From assembly GCF_008086045.1 (NCBI RefSeq), contig NZ_VSEY01000020.1, positions 62,001-126,000 of the forward strand: 64,000 nt of DNA, read 5' to 3'. Numbering within the stretch: the first letter of the stretch is position 1; each line of letters opens with the position of its first letter. The notes beneath the pieces were generated by a model that was not told where the DNA came from, did not search any database, and worked only from the letters and a program-made list of their open reading frames with translations. A program made the translations under genes and the position numbers. Shown in pieces: positions 1-7,727 of the stretch. The DNA is from Nonomuraea sp. PA05. GTDB lineage: Bacteria; Actinomycetota; Actinomycetes; Streptosporangiales; Streptosporangiaceae.

Positions 1-547
1 CCCGCGCCTCCACGGCCATCAGCCGGGCCTGTTCGAGCCGGGCGCGCTCACCTTCCGCGAAGGGCCCGGGAACCCCGCTCAGCGCGGGGCCGCGCCATAA
101 GGCCAGCGCCTCGTCGATCTCGCGTAAGGCGCCGGCGAGGTCCCCGGCCTTCCTGTCCCTGGCCGCCGCGTCCAGCCGGGCGGTGAAGACGTGCGCGTCG
201 ACCTGGAGGGGGTCGAGCCGCAGCAGGTAACCTCCCGAGGACCGGGAGATCGTGCTCGGCGGCTGGCGCCTGCGCCGATCCGGCTCGCACGTGCGGCGCA
301 ACCCGGCGACATAGGTGTAGACGCTCTGCGTGGCGCTGGGCGGGGGAGCGTCACCCCACAGACCCTCGATCAACTGGCTCAACGTGACGACCCGGCTGGA
401 ACGCATCGCGAGCATCGCCACGATCGCCTGCTGGAGCGGCGGCCCCAGATCTGTCTCCTCGTCATGGAACACCCCGAGAACGGGGCCCAGGAGGCCAACG
501 GTCAGACCGGCGGCCAGAGAACGTTCATGATCGCGAGTCGGATCCAC
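1..547 (-). CDS. SARP-family transcriptional activator, N-terminal part (cut by window edge)
   Basis: Reading leftwards from a GTG at 547, 182 codons are present before the window ends. An in-frame stop lies four codons upstream of this GTG, so the start is well fixed. The first ~90 residues form an OmpR-type winged helix (VGLLGPVLGV, then LSQLIEGLWGD and a YVAGLRR recognition segment), followed by the beginning of a BTAD domain (ALWRGPALSGVPGPFAEGER). This order defines Streptomyces antibiotic regulatory proteins, which bind direct repeats and activate specialised-metabolite or housekeeping operons. The C-terminal part and any fused ATPase/TPR domains lie outside the window, so its size class is unknown. 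It lies downstream of the small peptide gene on the same strand. Confidence 0.85.
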   Translation of the reverse strand, partial: MDPTRDHERSLAAGLTVGLLGPVLGVFHDEETDLGPPLQQAIVAMLAMRSSRVVTLSQLIEGLWGDAPPPSATQSVYTYVAGLRRTCEPDRRRRQPPSTISRSSGGYLLRLDPLQVDAHVFTARLDAAARDRKAGDLAGALREIDEALALWRGPALSGVPGPFAEGERARLEQARLMAVEAR

Positions 548-610
548 GTAGGGAGCTTAGTCCGGATGGCCACGGCCCAGAGAGAGCGGACGCCTCATGT
601 AGAGGGAATG

Positions 611-625
611 TAGACGCGGCGTCTA
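611..625. promoter_or_regulatory. 15-bp perfect palindrome upstream of SARP gene
   Basis: TAGACGC-G-GCGTCTA is a perfect inverted repeat centred on base 618, 64-78 nt upstream of the SARP GTG start at 547. The position suits an operator or activator site for that gene. Its binding protein cannot be told from sequence. Confidence 0.45.
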
Positions 626-720
626 GGCTGGGAGTGACGTGAGCCGAAGTGCGGGGGCCGAGGTGCGGGGGCCGCTCACGCGGGCTCAGACTGATCAACG
701 ACTCAGGCCGTTCCATGGAC

Positions 721-754
721 GGCAGGCAGGGGCCCGACAGACCCCTTACCTGCC
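721..754 (-). terminator. Imperfect hairpin between peptide gene and SARP gene
   Basis: GGCAGG and GGGG on the left pair with CCCC and CCTGCC on the right, with a small internal loop of two and three unpaired bases and an eight-base apical loop. It lies 65 nt beyond the stop codon of the small peptide gene, so it could end or attenuate that transcript before the SARP gene. There is no U-tract, so the call is tentative. The rest of 548-818 shows no convincing coding region. Confidence 0.3.
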
Positions 755-818
755 AGACCACCGATGTGACGAGCACGGAGTGCGGTTCGTACCCGTCGAG
801 CCACTTCACTTGCTCGGT

Positions 819-965
819 TCAGCAGCAGCCGATCTCCGCTGTCGCGCTCGAGATGGAGCTCGAGAGGGAAGACGTCGTGGCACTCGCCGCCGTACCATTA
901 CCTCCAAGGGCTACCGCGGTGCCAATCGCGACAGCCAGGATTGACAGGGCAATGCGCATGCGCAT
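819..965 (-). CDS. Small secreted peptide precursor with C-terminal Cys-Cys
   Basis: This 48-residue frame starts at an ATG with a good purine-rich ribosome site (GGGAGAG about six bases upstream on the minus strand). It reads as a secretion signal: basic MRMR, a hydrophobic core IALSILAVAIGTAVALGG, then a TAASA cleavage-like site, leaving a Ser/Thr-rich tail of about 19 residues ending AEIGCC. It starts 60 bp from the divergent XRE-TPR regulator and precedes the SARP gene on its own strand. That layout resembles exported signalling peptides read by TPR receptors, but no family is recognised. Third-position GC (about 73%) is lower than in neighbouring genes, which weakens the coding evidence. 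It could be a chance frame or a small redox-active or lantipeptide-like product instead. Confidence 0.5.
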   Translation of the reverse strand: MRMRIALSILAVAIGTAVALGGNGTAASATTSSLSSSISSATAEIGCC

Positions 966-1024
966 GGGGGCTCTCCCTCGCCTATGTGACTTGCTCGATT
1001 TCATCTTCTCAGGGAGCGGCAGCT

Positions 1025-2308
1025 GTGACCACATCTGACCTAGTCGGACTCCGCATCAAGACGGTTCGACGGCAACGCGGCCTGTCGCAGGCGCAGCTGG
1101 CACATCCCGAGCTGTCGGACAGCTACGTCTCGTTGATCGAGAGCGGTAAGCGTACCCCCACCCCCGCGGTCTTGGAGCTGCTGGCCAACAAGCTCGACTG
1201 CTCGCTGTCCTATCTGATCAACGGTGTCACCGCCGAGCAGATGGAGGACATCGAGCTGGCCCTCGGCTACGCGCGGCTGGCACTCGAGAACGGCGAGGTC
1301 GCCGAGGCCCGCACCCGCTTCGCCGAGCTGCTGGAAAACAGTAACTTGGCAGGTTTGACATCGCTTCGTCAAGAAGCCGAGTTCGGCCTGGCGCTCGCCA
1401 CCGAGGCCGCCGGCGATCTCGGCCAGGCGATCTCCATCATGCTCAAGCTCCGCGAGGAGGAGCTGCCCGCCGAGCGCAACATCGAGGTCGCGGTGGCCCT
1501 GTGCCGCGCCTACCGCGAGAGCGAGCAGCTCAGCGAGGCCGTCGAGGTGGGCGAGCAGCTCCTGAGCGGCAACGCCCGCCAGCCCTGGAACGATCTGCTG
1601 GTCGAGCTGGCCGCCACCCTCCTCATGGCCTACTACGAGCGCGGCGACATGCTGCGCGCCAGGCAGTTCGCGGCCGAGCTGCTCAACGCCGCCGACGCGC
1701 TCGGCACCCCGCGCTCCGTCGTGGCGGCCAACTGGAACGCCTCCATCATCGCGCGCGTCACCGGCCACACCGACGAGGCGGTGACCTTCATCGAGCGGGC
1801 CCTTGCCGTGCAGATGGAGCACGGCAAGCCGCGCAACACCGCGCGGATGCGGCTCCAGGCCACGCGCACGCGGCTCAGGACCGGCCTCCAGGACCCGGTG
1901 AGCGCCCGCGAGACGCTGCGCGCGGCGATCACCGAGTTCGAGCAGACCTCGACCAGCACGATCGACGCGGCCACCCTCTACCTCGAACTGGCCTGCGCCG
2001 AGTACATGAGCCACGACTTCGACAGCGCCGCCGAGCACGCCGGCGCCGGCAGGAGCATGCTGCCCACGTTCGGCCACGTGCTGGGGGCCGAGGCCAACCT
2101 GCTGCTCGCCCGCGTCTACGGCAGCGTCGGCCGCACGGAAGAAGGCCGTGGGTTCGCCTCCGACGTGGAGAGCTGGCTCTCGCCGCTGCCCGACACCCGC
2201 CGCTCGGCCTCCCACTGGTACGCCACCGCCGAGACCATGGAGCAGCTCGGCGACGCCGACGGCGCCGTCGACGCCTACCGGCGGGCGCTGGCCTGCGCGG
2301 GATTGTAG
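1025..2308 (+). CDS. XRE-family HTH regulator with TPR sensor domain
   Basis: The GTG at 1025 is preferred because AGGGAG lies eight bases upstream and the helix-turn-helix begins eight codons later; a longer frame reaches 941 but reads through the divergent peptide region. Residues ~8-65 are a Cro/C1-type HTH (GLSQAQLA, SYVSLIESGKRTP). Residues ~75-425 are tandem helical pairs typical of TPRs. The 427-residue length and the HTH-TPR order match RRNPP-type peptide receptors (Rgg/PlcR) and similar actinobacterial regulators. The divergent gene 819-965 encodes a possible exported peptide, so peptide sensing is a reasonable inference but is not shown. With only 59 bp between the two starts, promoters and regulator site must overlap. 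Confidence 0.85.
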   Translation: MTTSDLVGLRIKTVRRQRGLSQAQLAHPELSDSYVSLIESGKRTPTPAVLELLANKLDCSLSYLINGVTAEQMEDIELALGYARLALENGEVAEARTRFAELLENSNLAGLTSLRQEAEFGLALATEAAGDLGQAISIMLKLREEELPAERNIEVAVALCRAYRESEQLSEAVEVGEQLLSGNARQPWNDLLVELAATLLMAYYERGDMLRARQFAAELLNAADALGTPRSVVAANWNASIIARVTGHTDEAVTFIERALAVQMEHGKPRNTARMRLQATRTRLRTGLQDPVSARETLRAAITEFEQTSTSTIDAATLYLELACAEYMSHDFDSAAEHAGAGRSMLPTFGHVLGAEANLLLARVYGSVGRTEEGRGFASDVESWLSPLPDTRRSASHWYATAETMEQLGDADGAVDAYRRALACAGL

Positions 2309-2368
2309 GGCCCGGTTTGTAGAGCGACGTCCGGACCGGGCAGCGGCGTCGGTAGCCTTGGGGGTGCC

Positions 2369-2986
2369 ATGAAGAGATCCCCGCTCGCGGCCCTCACCGC
2401 GATTCTCGCCGCCGCCCTGTTCGGGTTCGGGCTCGTGTTCGGCTCCGCCACGCCCGCGCTGGCGCACGACACGCTCAAGAGCAGCTCCCCGGCCAAGAAC
2501 GCCGAGGTCAAGTCCCTCGACGAGGTCAAGCTGGAGTTCAGCGCCAAGGTGCGCATGCCGTTCGTCATCGTGCGGGGGGAGGCGGACGCCCAGCACCAGA
2601 GCGGCAAGCCCGAGGTCGACGGCGCCGTGGTGACGCAGGCCGTCAAGGGGCCGCTGCCCGATGGGAAGTACACGATCGCCTACCGGGTCGTGTCCTCCGA
2701 CGGGCATCCCATCGAGGGAGAGATCCCGTTCCGGGTGAAGGGCGCTGAGACGCCGAGCCCGTCCCCCTCCGCGGTTGAGGAGAGCGCCGCGAGCGCCTCG
2801 CCCGCCGCGTCGTCCGCTGCCCCCGCCACGAGCGCGCCCGCGCCCGCCGCAGCCACCGGTGCGGCGACCGAGCAGGCGGCGGCCGAGCAGGGCGCCACCT
2901 TCCCCGTCTGGCTGATCATCGTCATCGGCGCGCTGGTCGGCATCGGGATCGGGTTCCTGCTGAGCGGACGGAAGAAGCAGCCATGA
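2369..2986 (+). CDS. copC: CopC-domain copper-binding protein, membrane-anchored
   Basis: This 205-residue protein has a signal peptide ending ATPALA, which should leave histidine as the first mature residue (HDTLKSSSPA), as in CopC copper sites where the N-terminal His binds Cu(II). A second conserved motif, SSDGHPIEG, carries the distal His. After the ~95-residue beta-sandwich comes a Ala/Pro/Ser-rich linker (about residues 125-175) and one transmembrane helix (VWLIIVIGALVGIGIGFLL) with a basic tail. The domain therefore sits outside the membrane. Its stop overlaps the start of the CopD-CtaG gene by 4 bp (ATGA), implying translational coupling. A TAGCCT box lies 12 nt before the start. Confidence 0.92.
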   Translation: MKRSPLAALTAILAAALFGFGLVFGSATPALAHDTLKSSSPAKNAEVKSLDEVKLEFSAKVRMPFVIVRGEADAQHQSGKPEVDGAVVTQAVKGPLPDGKYTIAYRVVSSDGHPIEGEIPFRVKGAETPSPSPSAVEESAASASPAASSAAPATSAPAPAAATGAATEQAAAEQGATFPVWLIIVIGALVGIGIGFLLSGRKKQP

Positions 2987-4959
2987 CCCGGGCGGCGCGC
3001 CTCGCGATCGTGGCCGCGGTGGCCTCGATCGCCGCCCTGGCCATCGGCATGATCGCCGGAGGCAGGGCGTTCCCCAGGATCATCCCCGGGCTGCCCGACG
3101 CCGGCGCGGTCGTGCGGTGGGGGCTGCCGCTGTCCAAGCTGCTCATGGACGCCTCCGGCGTCATCACCGTGGGCCTGCTGCTGATGGCCGCCGCACTGCT
3201 GCCCAACGACAAGGGCGTGCTCGGCAAGAGCGCGGTCGAGTACGTCAAGGCCAGCTCGTGGGCCGCCCTGGTGTGGGCGGGGGCGGCGTTCCTTTCCATC
3301 GTGTTCGGCGTCGCCGACTCCATGGGCCGCACGGTGCCGCAGATCCTCGACCGCGCCTTCCTGACCAGCTACGCCACCCAGACCACGCAGGGCGTCGCGC
3401 TGACGCTGGTGGTGCTGTTCGGCGTGGCCATCGCGCTGTTCTCACGCGGCGCCATCACCGCGGGGGCCGCGGCGGGGCTGCTGGTGTTCGCGATGGTGAC
3501 GCTGCTGCCCGCGCCGCTGACCGGGCACACCTCCTCCTCGCCCAACCACGACCTGGCCACCTCGTCGGTGTCGCTGCACCTGCTCTCGCTGGCGCTGTGG
3601 ACGGGCGGGCTCGGCGTGCTGGCCCTGCACGCCCTGCGCAAGCAGCCGCAGCTCGACGTGGCGGCGGCGCGGTTCTCCCGGATGGCGCTGTGGTGCTACG
3701 CCGGGGTGGGGCTGTCCGGGGTCTTCGCGCTGGTCGCGCGGCTGGGCGCGATCTCCGACCTGTGGACCTCCGAGTACGGCCTGCTCGCCGTGGCCAAGAT
3801 CGTGGCGTTCGTGCTGCTCGGCTACATCGGCTACTGGCACCGCCAGCGCACCCTCGCCGACCTGGAGGCGCGCAAGCCGCGCGCGTTCACCCGGCTGGCC
3901 GGCGGCGAGACGGTGCTCATGTTCGCCACCATCGGCATCGCCGTGGCGCTGTCGCGCACCCCGCCGCCCGAGTACAGCATCCCCGCCGACCGGGCGTTCG
4001 AGCTGCTCGGCTTCCCCATGCCGCCGCCGCTCACCATCGGCAACGTCTTCTCGCTGTGGTGGCTCGACCTGTTCTTCGCCGTCGTGGCGGCCGTGCTGGC
4101 CGGGCTCTACGGCGCGGGCGTGCTGCGGCTGCGCCGGCGCGGCGACAAGTGGCCGTGGAGCCGCACCGCCGCCTGGTTCCTCGGCGTCGCGCTGCTGGTG
4201 TTCTGCACGCAGAGCGGGCTGGCCAGGTACGCCAAGGTCATGTTCGACGTGCACATGATCGAGCACATGACGCTGTCCATGGTGGTGCCGATCTTCCTCG
4301 TCCTCGGCGGGCCCGTCACGCTGGCGCTGCGCGCGCTCAAGCCCGCCGCCCGCAGGGGCGACAGGGGGCCGCGGGAGTGGATCACCACGATCCTGCACAG
4401 CCGGTTCACCAAGGTCGTCACGCATCCCGTGGTCGCCACCGCCATCTTCGTGGCCTCGACGTACGCGCTGTACTTCACGCCGCTGTTCGAGTCGGCGATG
4501 AACGAGCACCTCGGCCACATCTGGATGACCTTGCACTTCCTGCTCAGCGGCTGCCTGTTCTTCTGGGTGATCATCGGCGTGGACCCGGGCCCGAACCGGC
4601 TGCCGCACGTCGGGCGGCTGCTGATGCTCTTCGTCACCATGCCGTTCCACGCCTTCTTCGGCATCGCGCTGATGATGATGGGCGGCGTGATCGCGTCCGG
4701 CTGGTACGAGCAGCTCGGGCGCACCTGGGGCGACACGCTGCTGCTGACGCAGCGCGACGGCGGCGCCATCGCGTGGGGTTTCGGCGAGATCCCCACGCTG
4801 ATCGTGCTGCTGGCCATCGCCGTGCAGTGGTACAAGGACGACGACAGGCAGGCCAAGCGCGCCGACCGCAGGGCGGATCGCACCGGCGGCAAGGACCCCG
4901 AACTTGACTCCTACAACGACTACCTCGCCCGTCTCAACCGCGCAGACAAGGGCGAGTAG
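2983..4959 (+). CDS. CopD-CtaG fusion, copper transport / cytochrome oxidase assembly membrane protein
   Basis: The 658-residue polytopic protein has two parts. Residues ~1-330 match CopD: several transmembrane helices with conserved His residues in loops (LSLALWTGGLGVLALHAL). Residues ~345-640 match the caa3_CtaG family, with HMIEHMTLSMVVPIFLVLGG, LHFLLSGCLFFWVIIGVD and PFHAFFGIALMMMG as His/Met-rich helices. CopC delivers or holds periplasmic copper, and this partner is expected to move it across the membrane or supply oxidase assembly. It overlaps copC by 4 bp and is the last gene of the pair. Family fusions of this kind are common in actinomycetes. Confidence 0.9.
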   Translation: MTRAARLAIVAAVASIAALAIGMIAGGRAFPRIIPGLPDAGAVVRWGLPLSKLLMDASGVITVGLLLMAAALLPNDKGVLGKSAVEYVKASSWAALVWAGAAFLSIVFGVADSMGRTVPQILDRAFLTSYATQTTQGVALTLVVLFGVAIALFSRGAITAGAAAGLLVFAMVTLLPAPLTGHTSSSPNHDLATSSVSLHLLSLALWTGGLGVLALHALRKQPQLDVAAARFSRMALWCYAGVGLSGVFALVARLGAISDLWTSEYGLLAVAKIVAFVLLGYIGYWHRQRTLADLEARKPRAFTRLAGGETVLMFATIGIAVALSRTPPPEYSIPADRAFELLGFPMPPPLTIGNVFSLWWLDLFFAVVAAVLAGLYGAGVLRLRRRGDKWPWSRTAAWFLGVALLVFCTQSGLARYAKVMFDVHMIEHMTLSMVVPIFLVLGGPVTLALRALKPAARRGDRGPREWITTILHSRFTKVVTHPVVATAIFVASTYALYFTPLFESAMNEHLGHIWMTLHFLLSGCLFFWVIIGVDPGPNRLPHVGRLLMLFVTMPFHAFFGIALMMMGGVIASGWYEQLGRTWGDTLLLTQRDGGAIAWGFGEIPTLIVLLAIAVQWYKDDDRQAKRADRRADRTGGKDPELDSYNDYLARLNRADKGE

Positions 4960-5076
4960 CCGATCGGACATGGCCTTCTACCTTCTGACTACACGTCTCT
5001 GGACCGGCAGGTAGCCTTTCTTGAAGGGGAGACGGGCATAACCTCGTCAGCTAGCGTGCGCAGGCCTTGAGGGGGG

Positions 5077-5559
5077 ATGCGCACCGCGAGCTTGGGGGCG
5101 CCGGAGTGGGGACCGGCGCCGCGCCCGGGTGCCAAGGAAGGCGAGAACCAATTGTCGGAAGAGACGCGGATGCGCGGGGGGCAGAGCCTGGCCGAGGCGC
5201 TCGAAAGCTGTCTGGCCGAGTGGTCGGAGCGCACGGGAATCACGGTCGAGACGTGGGCGCTGCCCGCGACCGACGTGCCGGCCCGCGTGTCGAGCGGCGT
5301 CATGACCGCCATGGGCGAAGCCTTGTCCAACGTCGAGCTGCACAGCGGGGCCCGGGCCGTGTCGATCGCCGTGACGGTCGGGAAGAGCGGGCTGCGGATG
5401 ACCGTCAGCGACAACGGGCAGGGCTTTCCCGCGGCGGGGGCCGGGCGCGGCATCGCCAGAATGCGGGCCGCCTTCGCCGAGATGGGGGGCACCCTGTCGG
5501 TGAACAGCGTGCACGGTGAGGGGACCACGGTGTCGGGGGTGGTACCCAGGCGGCGTTGA
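5077..5559 (+). CDS. Stand-alone histidine-kinase-type ATPase domain protein
   Basis: This is a small protein made almost only of a HATPase_c domain of the NarL/DesK kinase type: N-box GEALSNVELHSGA, G1 box DNGQGF, a GIARMRAAFAEMGG lid region and GEGTTVSGVVP at the end. No dimerisation/phospho-His domain and no membrane segment is present. The ATG at 5077 sits directly on a G-run with no spacer; an in-frame TTG at 5152 has GGAAGGCGAG seven bases upstream and would give 135 residues, so the true N-terminus is uncertain. It could act as an anti-sigma-type kinase or be the remnant of a sensor kinase. No response regulator adjoins it. Confidence 0.75.
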   Translation: MRTASLGAPEWGPAPRPGAKEGENQLSEETRMRGGQSLAEALESCLAEWSERTGITVETWALPATDVPARVSSGVMTAMGEALSNVELHSGARAVSIAVTVGKSGLRMTVSDNGQGFPAAGAGRGIARMRAAFAEMGGTLSVNSVHGEGTTVSGVVPRRR

Positions 5560-5605
5560 GCCGGACGGCCGTCGCACGACGACGGTGCGACGGCCGCCAG
5601 GGTGC

Positions 5606-6454
5606 TCATGGCAGGGTGAGGATCTCGCTGCCCGAGTCGGTGACCAGGATCGTGTGCTCGAACTGGGCCGTGCGCTTGCGGTCCTTGGTCACGGCCGTCC
5701 ATCCGTCGGCCCAGATCTCGTACTCGATCGTGCCCAGCGTCAGCATCGGCTCGATCGTGAACGTCATGCCCGGCACCAGCTCCACCCGCAGCGACGGGTC
5801 GTCGTAGTGCGGCACCATGAGCCCGGAGTGGAAGGTCGTGCCGATGCCGTGGCCGGTGAAGTCGCGCACCACGCCGTACCCGAAGCGCTTGGCGTACGCC
5901 TCGATGACGCGGCCCACCACGTTGAGCTGGCGGCCGGGCGCGACCGCCTTGATGGCCCGCATCGTGGCCTCGTGGGTGCGCTCCACCAGCAGCCGCGACT
6001 CCTCGTCGACCTCGCCCACCAGGAACGTCGCGTCGGTGTCGCCGTGGACGCCGCCGATGTAGGCGGTGATGTCGACGTTGATGATGTCGCCGTCGCGCAG
6101 CACGGTGTCGTCGGGGATGCCGTGGCAGATGACCTCGTTGAGCGAGGTGCACAGCGACTTCGGGTAGCCCTTGTAGCCGAGCGTGCTGGGGTAGGCGTTG
6201 TGGTCGAGGAGGAACTCGTGGCCGATCCTGTCGAGCTCGTCGGTGGTGACGCCCGGCCGGACGTGCTTGCCGACCTCCTCAAGAGCCTGGCCGGCGATCC
6301 TGCCCGCCACCCGCATCCGCTCGATGATCTCGGGGGTCTTCACGTCGGACTCGCCGGTCCTGGGGCGCTTCTTGCCGACGTACTCCGGCCGCTCGATGTG
6401 GGCGGGGACCTTTCGCATGGGCGAAACTCGCCCGGGCTGGAGCAGTGTCGTCAT
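5606..6454 (-). CDS. map: Methionine aminopeptidase, type I
   Basis: The 282-residue protein removes the initiator methionine from new proteins in the cytosol. All five metal ligands are visible in the usual order: Asp in VDITAYI and in GDTDATF, His in TGHGIGTTFH, Glu in FTIEPML and Glu in AQFEHTI. The N-terminal extension before PEIIERMR (about 40 residues, with a KVPAHIERPEYVGKK segment) is typical of actinobacterial MapB-like enzymes. The ATG at 6454 is preceded on its strand by TAGACT about eight bases upstream with no Shine-Dalgarno, suggesting leaderless transcription. It diverges from the small gene at 6487 with a 32-bp gap. Confidence 0.95.
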   Translation of the reverse strand: MTTLLQPGRVSPMRKVPAHIERPEYVGKKRPRTGESDVKTPEIIERMRVAGRIAGQALEEVGKHVRPGVTTDELDRIGHEFLLDHNAYPSTLGYKGYPKSLCTSLNEVICHGIPDDTVLRDGDIINVDITAYIGGVHGDTDATFLVGEVDEESRLLVERTHEATMRAIKAVAPGRQLNVVGRVIEAYAKRFGYGVVRDFTGHGIGTTFHSGLMVPHYDDPSLRVELVPGMTFTIEPMLTLGTIEYEIWADGWTAVTKDRKRTAQFEHTILVTDSGSEILTLP

Positions 6455-6486
6455 GAAACACGAGTCTACGGGGCAGAATTGACCTC

Positions 6487-6663
6487 GTGAGCGAAGGCCA
6501 GTGGTGGTTCTGTCTCAAGCACATGCGGGTCGAGCCCGACAAGGGCTGCCCCAACAAGGACCGGATGGGTCCCTACGCCTCCGAACAGGAGGCGGCGGGG
6601 GCGCTGCAGCGCGCCGCCGACCGCAACAAGGCGTGGGACGAAGCAGACCAGGACGAGGAGTGA
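6487..6663 (+). CDS. Small conserved-looking protein with WWFCLKH motif, 58 aa
   Basis: A GTG at 6487 opens a 58-codon frame with strong actinomycete codon bias. The product starts SEGQWWFCLKHMRVEPDKGC and continues through a GPYASEQEAAGALQRA helix to an acidic tail (DEADQDEE). The C-x-K-H and later G-C-P spacing could bind a metal, and the compact beta-alpha look resembles very small SPOR-like folds, but I do not recognise a function. There is no Shine-Dalgarno; CAGAAT at 6474-6479 lies seven bases before the GTG, as in leaderless genes. It diverges from map. Confidence 0.7.
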   Translation: MSEGQWWFCLKHMRVEPDKGCPNKDRMGPYASEQEAAGALQRAADRNKAWDEADQDEE

Positions 6664-6683
6664 CGGCAGCGAGCGGCGGCGGC

Positions 6684-6726
6684 GGGTGACGGTGGCGAGC
6701 GGGTGACGGTGGCGAGCGGGTGACGG
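6684..6726 (+). repeat. 17-bp tandem repeat, about 2.5 copies
   Basis: GGGTGACGGTGGCGAGC occurs at 6684-6700 and 6701-6717, followed by a nine-base partial copy. It fills the gap between the small gene and the LysR gene, just upstream of the latter's promoter. Confidence 0.85.
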
Positions 6727-6750
6727 GGCCGCCGAAGTAGGCTGAGCCGC

Positions 6751-7710
6751 GTGGAGATCGACCCCCGGCGGCTGCGCATCCTGTACGAGGTCGCCCGCCG
6801 TGGCGGCGTCATGCGGGCCGCGCAGGCGCTGCACCTCACCTCCTCGGCCGTCTCCCAGCAGCTCGCCCAGCTCGAACGCGAGGTCGGGCTGCCCCTCATC
6901 GACCGCTCGCAGCGCAGCGTGTCGCTCACCCCGGCGGGGCGGGTGCTGGCGGGCTACGCCGAGCGCGTGGAGGAGGAGCTGACCGAGGCGCGGCGCGAGC
7001 TCACCCGCTTCACCGAGCGGCTGGCGGGGCCGGTGCGCATCGCCGCGTTCGCCACCGTCATCAAGCACATCCTGGTGCCCGCCCTGCGGGAGCTGGCCGT
7101 ACGCCATCCGAAGATCACGCCGATCGTGCACGAGATCTACGGGCAGCCCGCACTGCAGGAGTTACGCCTCGGGTCGGTGGACGTGCTCATCACCGAGCAG
7201 GACATGGGGCTGCCCGCGCTGTCGCAGCCGTCGCTGAGCACGCGGCTGCTCTTCGTGGACGAGTACCGCATCGTGCTGCCGCCCGGCTGGGCCGAACTGC
7301 CCGCCACGGTGGACGACCTCATGCGCTGCCCGTGGGTGGCCAGCGTGTCGTCCCACGCGGCCGGGCAGGCGCTCGACCGGCTGGCCGGGCTGCACGGGGC
7401 CGAGCCGCGCAAGGTGCACTTCGTCACGGAGTTCGACTCGGCGCTGGCGCTGGTGGCCGAGGGGCACGGGGTGGCGATCGTGTCGACGATGGCGCTGCTG
7501 AACGTGCCTGAGGGCGAGGTGCAGGTGAGCGACATCCGGGAGGTGGGGGCGCGCCGGGTGGACGTCGTCACGCGGGTCGGCGGCACGCGGTCAGGGGAGC
7601 CGGATCCGGTGCAGGCCGTGGTGATCGAGGCGATCGAGGAGGCCACGGCGGCGCTGGGGGCGTCCCTGCGCGGGAGGCTCGGCGAGGAGGAGCCGGTCGG
7701 CGGCCCGTGA
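6751..7710 (+). CDS. LysR-family transcriptional regulator
   Basis: The 319-residue protein has an N-terminal winged HTH (RRLRILYEVARRGGVMRAAQ, then SSAVSQQLAQLEREVG) and a periplasmic-binding-like effector domain from about residue 90 to 300. The GTG start lies seven bases after TAGGCT (6738-6743) with no Shine-Dalgarno, so it is probably leaderless. There is no obvious divergent target gene: the upstream gene runs the same way and the downstream gene converges across a repeat. The effector and regulon cannot be told from the sequence. Confidence 0.9.
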   Translation: MEIDPRRLRILYEVARRGGVMRAAQALHLTSSAVSQQLAQLEREVGLPLIDRSQRSVSLTPAGRVLAGYAERVEEELTEARRELTRFTERLAGPVRIAAFATVIKHILVPALRELAVRHPKITPIVHEIYGQPALQELRLGSVDVLITEQDMGLPALSQPSLSTRLLFVDEYRIVLPPGWAELPATVDDLMRCPWVASVSSHAAGQALDRLAGLHGAEPRKVHFVTEFDSALALVAEGHGVAIVSTMALLNVPEGEVQVSDIREVGARRVDVVTRVGGTRSGEPDPVQAVVIEAIEEATAALGASLRGRLGEEEPVGGP

Positions 7711-7727
7711 TCCTGCGGCCCGCCCCC

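Noticed and set aside
525..809. 94-codon minus-strand frame between peptide and SARP genes
   Set aside because: No ribosome site, weak codon bias and it overlaps the well-supported start of the SARP gene in another frame.
1..2308. Complete antibiotic gene cluster at the left edge
   Set aside because: Only regulators are visible; no biosynthetic enzymes lie within the window on that side.
1040..2707. A 555-codon open frame on the minus strand
   Set aside because: It is antisense to the XRE-TPR gene and into copC, with low-complexity Gly/Arg/His composition and no recognisable motif.
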